This document shows positions 39,401-47,295 of a stretch of DNA of 64,000 nt, one piece after another. Position 1 is the stretch's first letter. Each line of letters starts with the position of its first letter. Under the pieces are notes generated by a model that did no database searches, was not told where the DNA came from, and was given only the letters and a program-made list of their open reading frames with translations. Position numbers and translations under genes: made by a program. The stretch comes from G963665085 sp963665085 (GTDB lineage Bacteria > Bacteroidota > Bacteroidia > Bacteroidales > JAAAOM01), in assembly GCA_963665085.2 (NCBI GenBank), contig CAXXXS010000001.1:372001-436000 (forward strand), written 5' to 3'.

Positions 39401-39853
39401 AATTGTAGCCCCTATTAATGGCTCTCGTGAGCTATCTTTAATCTTTCCTCGGATTGCCAGATCCTGCAACATCTCAATATTCTCCTTTGCATTTTTTTTC
39501 TCTAAGGGTTTAATAAAAATGTTATTACCTTCTATTTCGAACTTGAGATTTGTTACTTTACAGACACTTTCTAAGATTTGTTCTAAGTTCACATTTTCTA
39601 AACCAATGTAAACCTTTTGAGATAAATCAATATCATCTGCGCTATAAAACAAAATATAATTATTTTCTTTTTGCAGCTTATCAAATATCTCTTGAACTGT
39701 TAAGGTTTCATTCCCCTCAAATGAGACTAAATCATTAGCCTTAATACTTGTATTAAATAAAAAAAGGTTAAAAAGGAATACACCAAACACCCAGCTGCCA
39801 GAGGAAATGGAAAAATTTCTACAGATCTGTTTAGGGTTTAAAAATAATTTCAT
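36467..39853 (-). CDS. SusC/RagA family TonB-linked outer-membrane transporter with STN domain
   Basis: The protein has 1,128 residues. After a signal region come an STN (secretin and TonB short) domain (LTVQEIFDKLQKENNYILFY, residues about 50-115), a carboxypeptidase-like regulatory domain (IRGKIKDSSREPLIGATITV, about 133-215), and a plug with GTGSILASKEPLYVIDGVPV and SVLKDAAAASLYGSRAANGV (about 275-355). A long barrel ends in an aromatic Phe. The STN domain marks a transducer that signals to FecR, matching the fecR gene directly upstream. Together with SusD it forms the uptake complex. Confidence 0.94.
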   Translation of the reverse strand: MKLFLNPKQICRNFSISSGSWVFGVFLFNLFLFNTSIKANDLVSFEGNETLTVQEIFDKLQKENNYILFYSADDIDLSQKVYIGLENVNLEQILESVCKVTNLKFEIEGNNIFIKPLEKKNAKENIEMLQDLAIRGKIKDSSREPLIGATITVKGTSKGTITDYDGNFVLNLAPSELPVTLVISSVGYLTEEIDVTSPQEELEIVLVEDIISLDEVIVVAYGVAKKESFTGSATSIKGSVVSSVPVVEFNQALEGKVAGLSTGIISGQPGSGVNIRIRGTGSILASKEPLYVIDGVPVVNANMGGASTLPGNIMSTLNPSDIESISVLKDAAAASLYGSRAANGVIIVTTKKGKAGKTAISFKAEYGSSDWAVSLPEHLDGDREREMKREGLINYYMDAGWTEEEAIAHVDNTTNDETSNPRLVDIAPIPEQGYSDWESELFRNGVTKNYEVNARGGNEKTTFFTSLSYFDQTGVMEESNFNRYTGKINLNHTANKFLSLGFNTLLSATEQNGVTDRTTYYTNPYLGVELWLGPTVAMYNSDGSYNTDIYSTFPNLLHEFSLDNINRTNSYRSFSTAYAELNLAEDLKFKSTLGVDLIFTDFTGYDTPESRNGRSTNGSGSKNHRIWKMITSSNILSYQKSIGDHNFDAIAGFEMETRRDELSSISAEDYAAGELYVISTASDITGASNYYSEGKMNSYISRLNYNYQDKYYLSGSMRWDANSTLAPKTRWGNFWSVSGSWRITEEDFIAFPSWLNDWKVRASYGTSGTLPGGYYAYQGLYTYSGYDYNGEGGAAPSSLQNDNLTWEQNYNTNIGTDIRLFNRFSIEFEYYYRVAKDMLLSVPLSRVTGMSSQTLNYGEMENKGIELKLSSDNIRTNNFNWNTTFILGTVRNKILKLYNGEDLSGDYNTLQREGEAYGSFYLREYAGVNPENGNAQWYINETDEEGNIINHDITEDYTEANLTIVGDPFPDFEGSFLNTFTWKGVSLSLNFSYKSGGETYDYMGALVERDGARYYSPIRANQWDRWQNPGDQTDIPRQVYGNSSSVASSRYIHDADFIRLKNTTLSYNLPSQWVKKVKMENARIYFNGVNLWTWSKYDVYDPEVGSDGIYFVTLPPLKTFTFGIEIGF

Positions 39854-39928
39854 ACATTCATTGCTTTAAATTAGAACTTGTACTAATTAATGTTCTCCAG
39901 ACATCTAGTACATGACTTATTAAAAATT

Positions 39929-39963
39929 TAATTAAGAGTGGGGATCTTGCTTCCCCTCTTTTT
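39929..39963. terminator. Hairpin with T-tract between fecR and susC
   Basis: The run AAGAGTGGGGATC followed by GCTTCCCCTCTT forms a GC-rich stem with one bulge directly after the fecR stop. The T-tract is on the plus strand; the minus-strand side is only loosely T-rich. It may partly end fecR transcripts before susC, or act as a stabilising hairpin. Confidence 0.5.
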
Positions 39964-41136
39964 TTACTTTTCTGTGATTCTTATAGTTTTTTCATAGGCT
40001 TCATACTTTATATTTATTGTTTTTTCAATGTTAATTAAGAAACTAGATAGAGGCTTTTCGAGCTCGATTCCACCGGATAACTTCTTTGTTGCGAGATTAT
40101 CCATCAGTATAATTTTTACGCCATACCACCTTTCAAGTTGTAAGGCTATATTTTTTAACTCCTCATTCTGAAACAAATAAATACCTTCTTTCCATTTTGT
40201 AAAATACAAAACATCAACATTTGTCTTGTTTTCATAAACTTTTCCTGATTTATAATAGATCCCCTGATTTCCCGGAAGTAATGCCTCTTCTTTTCCATCA
40301 GGCATTTCAAACCCTACACTTCCGTGGATAAGTGTTGTTACTATTTTATCCTCTTCCTCATAGCTCTTAACATTAAATAATGTTCCGTGAACAATTACCT
40401 TCGTGTTATTTGCCGTGTTTACTACAAATCTTTTTTCTGTATTGCTAACCACATCAAATAATCCTTCTCCAATGAGATTAACCTCCCGATCCGGTTTATT
40501 GAACACCAATGGATATTCCAAGGTAGATGTTGAGTTTAACCACACAACAGAACCATCATCTAATGTTATCTTTGCTTGTTTACCATTTGGTATATTAACT
40601 GTATATTCAGATTCAGATTCTTCTGGCGTTTCAAAAGAAAAACCATCTTCTTGTGTTACATATTTTAGGTGGACCTTATCAAGAAAAAAATCATCCCCTA
40701 TTAAAATAGGAATTGTATCTGTACTTCTTATTAGTAATAAATCTGCACTATCTATTTGCCTTTGTATTAGCTGGGTTAGATATTGATCGTCCTTACTATT
40801 TAGAAAAAAATCATTCCTCAAAATGAAAAAATAAAATGAAAATGATAAAAGAATTATTATAGTTGCTGCTATTCTTAATGTATATGTTATTGTCTTTTTT
40901 CTATTCGTGTATTTAATTTTCGAATTAACCTTAATCCAATTATTCTGTAAATTAATTTGATTAGCCTCCCTGGCATATCGCACCTTTTGAATTATAAAAA
41001 GTAACTCTTCTGCATTTTTTATTAATTCAGGATATTCTTTAATTTGCGCTAAAACAATATTGAGTTCTTCATCACTCAGTTTTTCTCCTCTGAGTAAAGA
41101 TGTTATTAATTCCCAGTTTATATTGTTATCCTTCAT
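39964..41136 (-). CDS. FecR-family anti-sigma factor
   Basis: This 390-residue membrane protein has a cytoplasmic N-terminal part (about 1-82), a single transmembrane segment (IAATIIILLSFSFYFFIL, about 88-106), a periplasmic FecR domain (VNIPNGKQAKITLDDGSVVW near residue 178, GEGLFDVVSNTEKRFVV near residue 218) and a C-terminal DUF4974-like domain. It should hold an ECF sigma factor inactive until SusC signals. No sigma gene precedes it; the only one in the window is about 12 kb downstream in the direction of transcription. Confidence 0.92.
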   Translation of the reverse strand: MKDNNINWELITSLLRGEKLSDEELNIVLAQIKEYPELIKNAEELLFIIQKVRYAREANQINLQNNWIKVNSKIKYTNRKKTITYTLRIAATIIILLSFSFYFFILRNDFFLNSKDDQYLTQLIQRQIDSADLLLIRSTDTIPILIGDDFFLDKVHLKYVTQEDGFSFETPEESESEYTVNIPNGKQAKITLDDGSVVWLNSTSTLEYPLVFNKPDREVNLIGEGLFDVVSNTEKRFVVNTANNTKVIVHGTLFNVKSYEEEDKIVTTLIHGSVGFEMPDGKEEALLPGNQGIYYKSGKVYENKTNVDVLYFTKWKEGIYLFQNEELKNIALQLERWYGVKIILMDNLATKKLSGGIELEKPLSSFLINIEKTINIKYEAYEKTIRITEK

Positions 41137-41552
41137 TTAATAGTTAGATGCATTTTTTAAAGGATGGGGTGACTGTTTTTTTTATTTTTTTTTCTTACCT
41201 CACTATTTTTTTTCACGCCAAGCAGTATTTTTTTTGCAAATCACTAAAAGAGAAATTGTTTTACACTTAACAAAAACAACATAACCCTTAACAAACCAGC
41301 AACAACAAACCTGTTTTGAAATAGAATGTTTAAAAACACTGGTTTTTAATAAATTATTCATACATTAGAGAAAAATTCATTATTCCACATTCATGCATTT
41401 TTTTTAAACCTTTAAAACATACTTATATTTTGATCTTACAGATTATATCCTGAATCATCAAAACTTCAGTTTTATCTTCCTGGATACATATTATACCCCT
41501 GAAAAATTCCCTTTTTATTTCGAGCAAACAAACACACCTAACCTCTTTCATA
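41137..41552. other. Divergent intergenic region before the CRISPR island
   Basis: These 416 bp separate fecR (minus) from the first RAYT gene (plus). The region is AT-rich with no credible gene. It should hold the fecR promoter, which I could not pin down, and contains a 33-bp motif at 41348-41379 that recurs upstream of cas6 (42504-42537). Confidence 0.5.
41348..41379 (+). repeat. Motif shared with the region upstream of cas6, copy 1
   Basis: The motif has the core TTATTCATAC, then TTAG, then AAAAAT. The second copy at 42504-42537 matches it at about 28 of 33 positions, with a 2-base length difference. It may mark an ancient promoter or junction duplicated when the RAYT gene entered. Confidence 0.4.
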
Positions 41553-42221
41553 ATGCAACTCTTGGAACCTATTGAAAACGGAAATTATTACCATATCTAT
41601 AATTGTGGGATTAATGGAGAGAAACTCTTCAGGGAAAACAGGGCCTATGAATATTTTTTATCCTCATATGACAAATACATTGACCCGGTGGCAGATACTT
41701 TTGCTTGGTGTTTGATGGGAAACCATTTTCATTTGTTGGTGAGGGTGAAAGAGGAAGAGGAGATTGGCTTCTACAAGCAGTTAAACTCTGACAGGTCTAA
41801 CGACTCTGTCAGGTTTCAGGTTACCAGCGACCTGTCAGAGTTCAGAGAACCTGACAGAGTCAAAAAGCCGAATCCAACAAAACATTCCTCTCATTTATTC
41901 AATGCTTACACCAGATACTACAACAAAAAATACAATCGTATAGGCAGCCTCTTTATCCAACCTTTTAAACGCAAACAAATAAACAACGAAAAATATTTTC
42001 GCCAATTAGTGATTTATATCCATAACAATCCGGTGCATCACGGTTTTGTTGAGCATCCTGTAGACTATCCCTGGAGCAGCTATCTGAGTTGTGTTTCTGT
42101 TAAACCAGCCAAATTACAAAGAGAAACAGTTATTAGGTGGTTTGACGATGTGGCGAATTTTAAGGAAGTGCATGAAGGTAAGGTTGAATTTTTGAAGATT
42201 GGGGAATGGTTGGGGGTTTAG
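41553..42221 (+). CDS. REP-associated tyrosine transposase (RAYT), copy 1
   Basis: This 222-residue Y1 transposase has the entry YYHIYNCGINGEKLFRE, the HUH motif in GNHFHLLVRVKEEEE near residue 55, and the catalytic tyrosine in QLVIYIHNNPVHHG near residue 158. RAYTs nick single-stranded REP sequences and are thought to spread them. A REPIN-like palindrome (41784-41861) lies inside the frame and adds about 26 residues (78-103), an insertion I do not expect in the family. It is about 98% identical to copy 2 from the GNHFH region onward but clearly divergent before it. Confidence 0.88.
   Translation: MQLLEPIENGNYYHIYNCGINGEKLFRENRAYEYFLSSYDKYIDPVADTFAWCLMGNHFHLLVRVKEEEEIGFYKQLNSDRSNDSVRFQVTSDLSEFREPDRVKKPNPTKHSSHLFNAYTRYYNKKYNRIGSLFIQPFKRKQINNEKYFRQLVIYIHNNPVHHGFVEHPVDYPWSSYLSCVSVKPAKLQRETVIRWFDDVANFKEVHEGKVEFLKIGEWLGV
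41784..41861. repeat. REPIN-like palindrome inside RAYT copy 1
   Basis: AACTCTGACAGGTC (41784), GACTCTGTCAGGTT (41802), GACCTGTCAGAGTT (41829) and AACCTGACAGAGTC (41848) form two REP units in opposite orientation; the last two are the exact complements of the first two. The element keeps the transposase frame open. Confidence 0.85.
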
Positions 42222-42232
42222 GACTAATTTTT

Positions 42233-42265
42233 AACTCTGACAGGTCTTACAGACTCTGTCAGGTT
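42233..42265. repeat. Half REP element after RAYT copy 1
   Basis: AACTCTGACAGGTC, TTACA, then GACTCTGTCAGGTT: one REP unit 11 bp past the transposase stop. The inverted partner is absent or degraded. The remaining sequence up to cas6 has no gene. Confidence 0.75.
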
Positions 42266-42503
42266 TGGGAAAATATAATGAAGATTATTGAGCAGTCAGT
42301 GTTTTTATTAACTGGCGGCAACAGATCGAAAATCACAAAACAACTCTATCAGTTTATAAATCTTGACAAAACTAGCAACAACGTCAGGCCTTGAATTAAA
42401 ATACATTTATTGGAACCTAAAACACAAACGACAACTCTTCTTTCTTTTTGAAATGAAACGTTTCTATTTTTATTTGTTAAATAATTACATCACACTACCA
42501 ACT

Positions 42504-42537
42504 AATAAAAATTATTCATACTTTAGGTAAAAATCCA
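42504..42537 (+). promoter_or_regulatory. Possible cas promoter region (motif copy 2)
   Basis: This motif lies 14 bp before the cas6 start and repeats the one at 41348-41379. It contains TACTTTAG, one base away from the Bacteroidota -7 consensus TAnnTTTG, but no clear -33 element, so a promoter role is only suggested. Confidence 0.3.
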
Positions 42538-42550
42538 ACAACTTATTTCC

Positions 42551-43333
42551 ATGCGATTCAAAATAACTCTTGAAATAAACAGAAAATCCAGGGACATAAT
42601 CCTTCCTATCAACTATCAATACGCATTGTCCTCTTTTATTTACCATACCATTAACAAGGGAAATAAAGACCTTGCAAACTGGCTACATGAACGTGGTTTT
42701 ATACTAGACAATAAATCCTTTAAACTTTTTACTTTTTCAGGGCTTCAAATCTCTAAATACAAACAATACGACGACAGGTTGATTATTCTATCTGATAAAT
42801 TGGAATTTATTCTTTCTTTTTTTCCTATAGAACTCACCGAATCGTTTGTGTTTGGTTTATTTAGCGAACGCGAGTTCTCATTAGGAGATAAAAAATCCAG
42901 TGTCCAGTTTACTGCTACTAACGTGGAACGATTACCCGATCCAGAGTTCACGCATTCCATGGAATTTAAAACCTTATCGCCTGTTGTTCTTTCTACAAAA
43001 ACAGATGGCTCAGAAAAATATGCACAATATATGTCTCCTACAGATGGAGGTTATCCCGAAAAATTGAAAAACAACCTGCTAAGGAAGTATGCCGCATATT
43101 GCGATTACTATAACAAACAGATGGAGCAGGAAGACAGTGGGGAGATGGAACTGAATATTCTTTCGGAGCCTAAAAAGAAAGGTGTACTGATAAAAGCTGG
43201 CACAAAAGAAGAATCTAAAGTAATTGGCTATCAATATAAATTTAGTATTAGGGCACACCCGGAATTAATAAAAACCGGGTATTATGCTGGCTTTGGCGAA
43301 AAAAATTCGATGGGTTTCGGCTGTGTTGCATAG
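42551..43333 (+). CDS. cas6: CRISPR-associated endoribonuclease Cas6
   Basis: Cas6 cuts the pre-crRNA inside each repeat and leaves an 8-nt 5' handle, here expected to be AUUGAAAU. The 260-residue protein has two ferredoxin-like halves, an early LSSFIYHTINKG segment with a candidate catalytic His near residue 32, and the C-terminal glycine-rich signature GYYAGFGEKNSMGFGCVA. It is the first gene of the I-B operon but is separated from cas8b by about 2 kb of foreign-looking sequence. Confidence 0.9.
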   Translation: MRFKITLEINRKSRDIILPINYQYALSSFIYHTINKGNKDLANWLHERGFILDNKSFKLFTFSGLQISKYKQYDDRLIILSDKLEFILSFFPIELTESFVFGLFSEREFSLGDKKSSVQFTATNVERLPDPEFTHSMEFKTLSPVVLSTKTDGSEKYAQYMSPTDGGYPEKLKNNLLRKYAAYCDYYNKQMEQEDSGEMELNILSEPKKKGVLIKAGTKEESKVIGYQYKFSIRAHPELIKTGYYAGFGEKNSMGFGCVA

Positions 43334-43380
43334 AAAAACTTAGGCTTTAAAAAATACAGGAAACGCTTATTAGGAGCGGC

Positions 43381-43611
43381 TGTCGAAGTATATGGAATGA
43401 TTATCGAAGCATAACGAATGATTATCGAAGGACACTTAATTGATATTGAAGCATAAAGAATTATTAACGAGACACAAAATATTATTATTGATGGATAAAT
43501 ATTTTTTATCGAAGTATGAATAATCGTTATCGAAGAAGAATAAATAGTTATCCCGGAACGGGGAATTATCAACTCAACGCAATGAGTAATTATCGTAGTC
43601 CGAATAATTAT
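43381..43611. repeat. Degenerate 21-bp tandem repeat, 11 units
   Basis: Eleven consecutive 21-base units cover this interval without a phase break, with the loose consensus TATCGAAG-ATA-A-AAT-AT. The units at 43402, 43423, 43444, 43507 and 43528 are clearest. Because 21 is a multiple of three, the minus strand shows an open frame with a seven-residue periodicity. The spacing equals two helical turns, which would suit repeated protein binding on one face of DNA. Origin and role are unknown. Confidence 0.8.
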
Positions 43612-43785
43612 CAGCATAAAATTAAAACGACATTTTATGCATGATAAATAAAATTATACAGGGATAACAAATGACTAATATTATGAAAATACAAACACCC
43701 AGGAATAAAAACATCAGCAGGAAAAGGGCCAAACCCAGCTGATTTATATTTTGGCCAAACAAATACTAAAAATAATTTTTTTAAT

Positions 43786-44442
43786 ATGAATGACACAAAA
43801 AGAATCTATCACATTAAAGACGGCGTGCTAAAAGAGCATGGCCAGACTGTACTAAAATTACTACCCCAAGATATTGATGTATTTACAGATTTTGACACAA
43901 CTTTCTCTCAACAAAGCATAGACAATCTCTCTGCTGCGTTGCTTAAAGTTGATGGGGAGATAAAAGACGAAACACTTGTTGCCGGGATAAAGGGGAACAC
44001 CCAAATTGTAAGCGGCTTGATGCAGCAATGCCACAAAGCCTACAAGACAGTAAATTATTTTGTAAACAAAGCTTTTGACGATAACAATGCTGTTAAAGGA
44101 GAGTTTAGAATGGATGAATTACACAAGGTAAGTGGAAACCAAATAGGTATGATTGAGCTGATGGAGAGTATATCTATTGCTTTGAATAAATATGCCCCTA
44201 CTCTATTGGAGAATGGGATGTCCCAGGCAAAAATAGATGAAATTATACCTCTTGCAGAACAATTAAAAGCTGCAAATACCGACCAGGAGGTTTCTAAAGA
44301 TGACCGGCCTTCCGGAACGCAAAACAGAATAGAATCATTAAATGATCTATATACGCAATTGAAACAGATTGGCGATGCTGCACCTATGGTGTTTGAAGAC
44401 AACGAAGCTAAAATTAAAGCTTATAAGTTGCCGGCTGCATAG
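43786..44442 (+). CDS. Unrecognised 218-residue protein inside the cas operon
   Basis: The protein is hydrophilic and probably all-helical (LSAALLKVDGEIKDE, TVNYFVNKAFDD, IDEIIPLAEQLKAANTDQEV), without a signal peptide, membrane segment or recognisable catalytic motif. It lies between cas6 and cas8b on the cas strand, flanked by the 21-bp repeat and by RAYT copy 2. I do not recognise its family. It could be cargo brought in with the mobile sequences or an unknown CRISPR accessory protein. The preceding 126 bp contain a 23-codon frame (43671) of doubtful value. Confidence 0.7.
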   Translation: MNDTKRIYHIKDGVLKEHGQTVLKLLPQDIDVFTDFDTTFSQQSIDNLSAALLKVDGEIKDETLVAGIKGNTQIVSGLMQQCHKAYKTVNYFVNKAFDDNNAVKGEFRMDELHKVSGNQIGMIELMESISIALNKYAPTLLENGMSQAKIDEIIPLAEQLKAANTDQEVSKDDRPSGTQNRIESLNDLYTQLKQIGDAAPMVFEDNEAKIKAYKLPAA

Positions 44443-44566
44443 GTAAATCCCAGGGTGTTTGTGTTTTTTATAAAGATAAAATTTAGGATCCATGTATTGA
44501 TGAGACAGACTACCGACTAGCTAATAATGTTACTATGAATTAAGACATAACGATTTTACTACTTAG

Positions 44567-45235
44567 ATGCAGAATTTAAAACCACTTGAAAACGGGAAAT
44601 ATTACCATATCTATAATTGTGGGATCAACGGGGAGGATCTATTCCGGGAGAAAGATAATTATGCGCATTTTTTGAGGTTATACGATAAATATATTGACCC
44701 GGTGGCAGATACTTTTGCTTGGTGTTTGATGGGAAACCATTTTCATTTGTTGGTGAGGGTGAAAGAGGAAGAGGAGATTGGCTTCTACAAGCAGTTAAAC
44801 TCTGACAGGTCTAAAGACTCTGTCAGGTTTCAGGTTACCAGCGACCTGTCAGAGTTCAGAGAACCTGACAGAGTCAAAAAGCCGAATCCAACAAAACATT
44901 TCTCTCATTTATTCAATGCTTACACCAGATACTACAACAAAAAATACAATCGTATAGGCAGCCTCTTTATCCGACCTTTTAAACGCAAACAAATAAACAA
45001 CGAAAAATATTTTCGCCAGTTAGTGATTTATATCCATAACAATCCGGTGCATCACGGTTTTGTTGAGCATCCTGTAGACTATCCCTGGAGCAGCTACCTG
45101 AGTTGTGTTTCTGTTAAACCAACCAAATTACAAAGAGAAACAGTTATTGGGTGGTTTGATGATGTGGCGAATTTTAAGGCAGTGCATGAAGGTAAGGTTG
45201 AATTTTTGAAGATTGGGGAATGGTTGGGGGTGTAG
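44567..45235 (+). CDS. REP-associated tyrosine transposase (RAYT), copy 2
   Basis: This is a second 222-residue Y1 transposase with the same HUH (GNHFHLLV) and Tyr (VIYIHNNPVHHG) motifs. Its first ~125 bp differ from copy 1 at roughly a third of positions, whereas the following ~560 bp, including the internal REPIN and the bases past the stop, differ at only about ten. The abrupt change suggests gene conversion or recombination between copies. It interrupts the cas operon between the 218-residue gene and cas8b, in the same direction, so read-through may still be possible. Confidence 0.88.
   Translation: MQNLKPLENGKYYHIYNCGINGEDLFREKDNYAHFLRLYDKYIDPVADTFAWCLMGNHFHLLVRVKEEEEIGFYKQLNSDRSKDSVRFQVTSDLSEFREPDRVKKPNPTKHFSHLFNAYTRYYNKKYNRIGSLFIRPFKRKQINNEKYFRQLVIYIHNNPVHHGFVEHPVDYPWSSYLSCVSVKPTKLQRETVIGWFDDVANFKAVHEGKVEFLKIGEWLGV
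44798..44875. repeat. REPIN-like palindrome inside RAYT copy 2
   Basis: This is the same four-part arrangement as in copy 1 (units at 44798, 44816, 44843 and 44862), differing in the linker TAAA instead of TAAC. It is in frame, encoding about 26 extra residues. Confidence 0.85.
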
Positions 45236-45246
45236 GACTAATTTTT

Positions 45247-45341
45247 AACCCTGACAGGTCTTACAGACGCTGCCAGGTTTGGGGAAAGGGGAAAAATATA
45301 AAATTACTGACCTGCCAGCGTTCGGGGAACCTGGGAGCGTT
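45247..45341. repeat. Diverged REPIN before cas8b
   Basis: AACCCTGACAGGTC (45247), GACGCTGCCAGGTT (45266), GACCTGCCAGCGTT (45309) and AACCTGGGAGCGTT (45328) follow the same plan with substitutions on both stem sides. It lies between RAYT copy 2 and the cas8b start. Confidence 0.75.
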
Positions 45342-45366
45342 TTAAATAATAAAAACTAATTAAAAA

Positions 45367-47283
45367 ATGATACAAGAAATAATTAACTACACCCGGCACT
45401 TAAAAGAAAATATGCCTTTGATATTTGAACAAAACCTGGAACCAACAAAAGGTTTACATATTTTTATTGAATTCGATGAAGAAGGAAATCTAATTAATTT
45501 TCCAGGAGAAAAAGGTGAACAGTGGGATTTTTATGATGGCTCTGAATTAAACGAGTTTTTAGCCAGAATCATTAAATATGAGAAAGAGGGGACGAGAATA
45601 GGAACGAATATGAATAAAGTATTTGACAAGAAAAAACAAATCGTCTCATGTTCTCCTTTTATTATTTCTTTTAAAAAAGAAAAACTTGAAAATGACAAAT
45701 TAGAAGGAAATGGCTTTGAAAAAATTACGCTATTATATGATTTTTACTTTGAAAAAGCCATTGAGGAATGCATTGAAGATGATGAGTTACTTCCAGAAAA
45801 AATAAAAACTTTCAAAAATAAATTAAAAAAACTAACTGCTTCAGTCAGGAATTTTTCAACAATAGTTACAGAGGATGAGCAAACTGAAAGTTATAGCTTG
45901 TTTGACGAAATGAAAAGTGATTTTTTTATAAATTTTTACTACAAAAACATTGAAATAAATGATTACAAGAATGCTCATGATAATTATTTAAAAAAGAATC
46001 TTTTTAATAAGAATGACTTTAATTCAGAAAAAAATATTGGAGCTGACACATTTGGATTAAGCGATTTTTATAATGGTTTGAATACAAAAAAAATGTTTTT
46101 GGAGCATAAAACAGCTCCAATGTATAAAGGAATTGCAAGTAGAATAAAAGCTTCAGACACTATTAATCTCAATGACTTTTCTTTGCTCCTCCGACGTAAA
46201 GTATTTCCACAGCCTCTTCCTATTTTTATCGACGTAAAGGAGTTTTCAAAAAGTGAACAAATATTGGATGTCTTCAGAGGAGATAGTCGGCTTAGTTACT
46301 CCCAAATTCTTAAGCGTATTTTTAAGGAAGATGCCAACTTAGTACTTCAAAACTATTATTTGCTCTTTTTTAATTATAAATATGAATTAGAGGACTTTGA
46401 CTATGTTTCAAAATTTCGTTTCTCATTAGTAGAAAACGATAGCTTTCCAAAAATCTTTAACCTATTTGAACTTGTGGTTAATAAAGAATTAAAACCATCC
46501 GAAAACATAAAAGATATTTTTCGTTTTGAAGCGCTCATTGTCTCAAAAATCTTTAACGGAGCATTAGTGAAAATAAAAGATGATGATTATAGTGTCCATT
46601 ATTTTGGAGAAATAAAGCCCGAATATGTAAGCGGAGGAGAGCCCGTTTATCAAATGGTAATGAAATACCGAAAAGCGTTTTACGATTACATCTATAAATC
46701 GAAGACACAAGCTCTAAATCCCTTCATGTGGGACGAAATTATGTGGAACAGCATTGTTGCTGATTTACGAGTTGATAAGCTTACAGATAAAGGATATCAC
46801 AGCAAAGAGTATAACATTAAAGAAAAGCTAAATATATGGTTTAGCTTATATAATTATTTTAATAATAACCAATCAAATAGAATAGACATGGCATCAAAAA
46901 TCCCTGAATTAATCGAAAAAATGAAACTGGTAGCCAACAATGGAGAAGAGACATTGGATACCGTTGAAGAATTTGCTTTTGCAGCAGGACAAGTTATTTA
47001 CTTCCTGTTAAACCAAAGCAAAGCAAGCGAACGCACTCATGCTTTGTTAGAACCTTTTTTACAGAAGGTGCAAACTGTGCAGTTACAGAATTCAATTGCC
47101 CAGACTATAAACACCTATAAACACGAAATTAGTTTTGGTAAAGGTCGTTTCGAGCGTTTATCAGCACAAGTATTGGCGTTTGAAACAAAGGAAAACCTAA
47201 AGGATTATCAACGATTACTACTGGCAGGCTACTTTGCCCCTGCAGCAATTTATGAGAAAAAAGAAGAAAATATTAACGAATAA
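45367..47283 (+). CDS. cas8b: Type I-B Cas8b (Csh1-like) Cascade large subunit
   Basis: The protein has 638 residues starting MIQEIINYTRHLKENMPLIF. It is assigned to Cas8b by position before cas7-cas5-cas3, by its length and by the N-terminal pattern of Csh1 proteins; the sequences of this subunit are poorly conserved. In the effector complex it recognises the PAM and helps recruit Cas3. No zinc cluster or HD motif is evident. The gene ends 12 bp before cas7. Confidence 0.82.
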   Translation: MIQEIINYTRHLKENMPLIFEQNLEPTKGLHIFIEFDEEGNLINFPGEKGEQWDFYDGSELNEFLARIIKYEKEGTRIGTNMNKVFDKKKQIVSCSPFIISFKKEKLENDKLEGNGFEKITLLYDFYFEKAIEECIEDDELLPEKIKTFKNKLKKLTASVRNFSTIVTEDEQTESYSLFDEMKSDFFINFYYKNIEINDYKNAHDNYLKKNLFNKNDFNSEKNIGADTFGLSDFYNGLNTKKMFLEHKTAPMYKGIASRIKASDTINLNDFSLLLRRKVFPQPLPIFIDVKEFSKSEQILDVFRGDSRLSYSQILKRIFKEDANLVLQNYYLLFFNYKYELEDFDYVSKFRFSLVENDSFPKIFNLFELVVNKELKPSENIKDIFRFEALIVSKIFNGALVKIKDDDYSVHYFGEIKPEYVSGGEPVYQMVMKYRKAFYDYIYKSKTQALNPFMWDEIMWNSIVADLRVDKLTDKGYHSKEYNIKEKLNIWFSLYNYFNNNQSNRIDMASKIPELIEKMKLVANNGEETLDTVEEFAFAAGQVIYFLLNQSKASERTHALLEPFLQKVQTVQLQNSIAQTINTYKHEISFGKGRFERLSAQVLAFETKENLKDYQRLLLAGYFAPAAIYEKKEENINE

Positions 47284-47295
47284 AATCTAAACAAA

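Noticed and set aside
42206..42394. 62-codon plus-strand frame after RAYT copy 1
   Set aside because: It overlaps the RAYT end and translates a REP element; no family resemblance.
43282..43617. Minus-strand 111-codon frame with a seven-residue Ile/Ser periodicity
   Set aside because: It is explained by the 21-bp tandem repeat being a multiple of three; it overlaps cas6 and has no ribosome site that I can see. Kept only as a note in the repeat finding.
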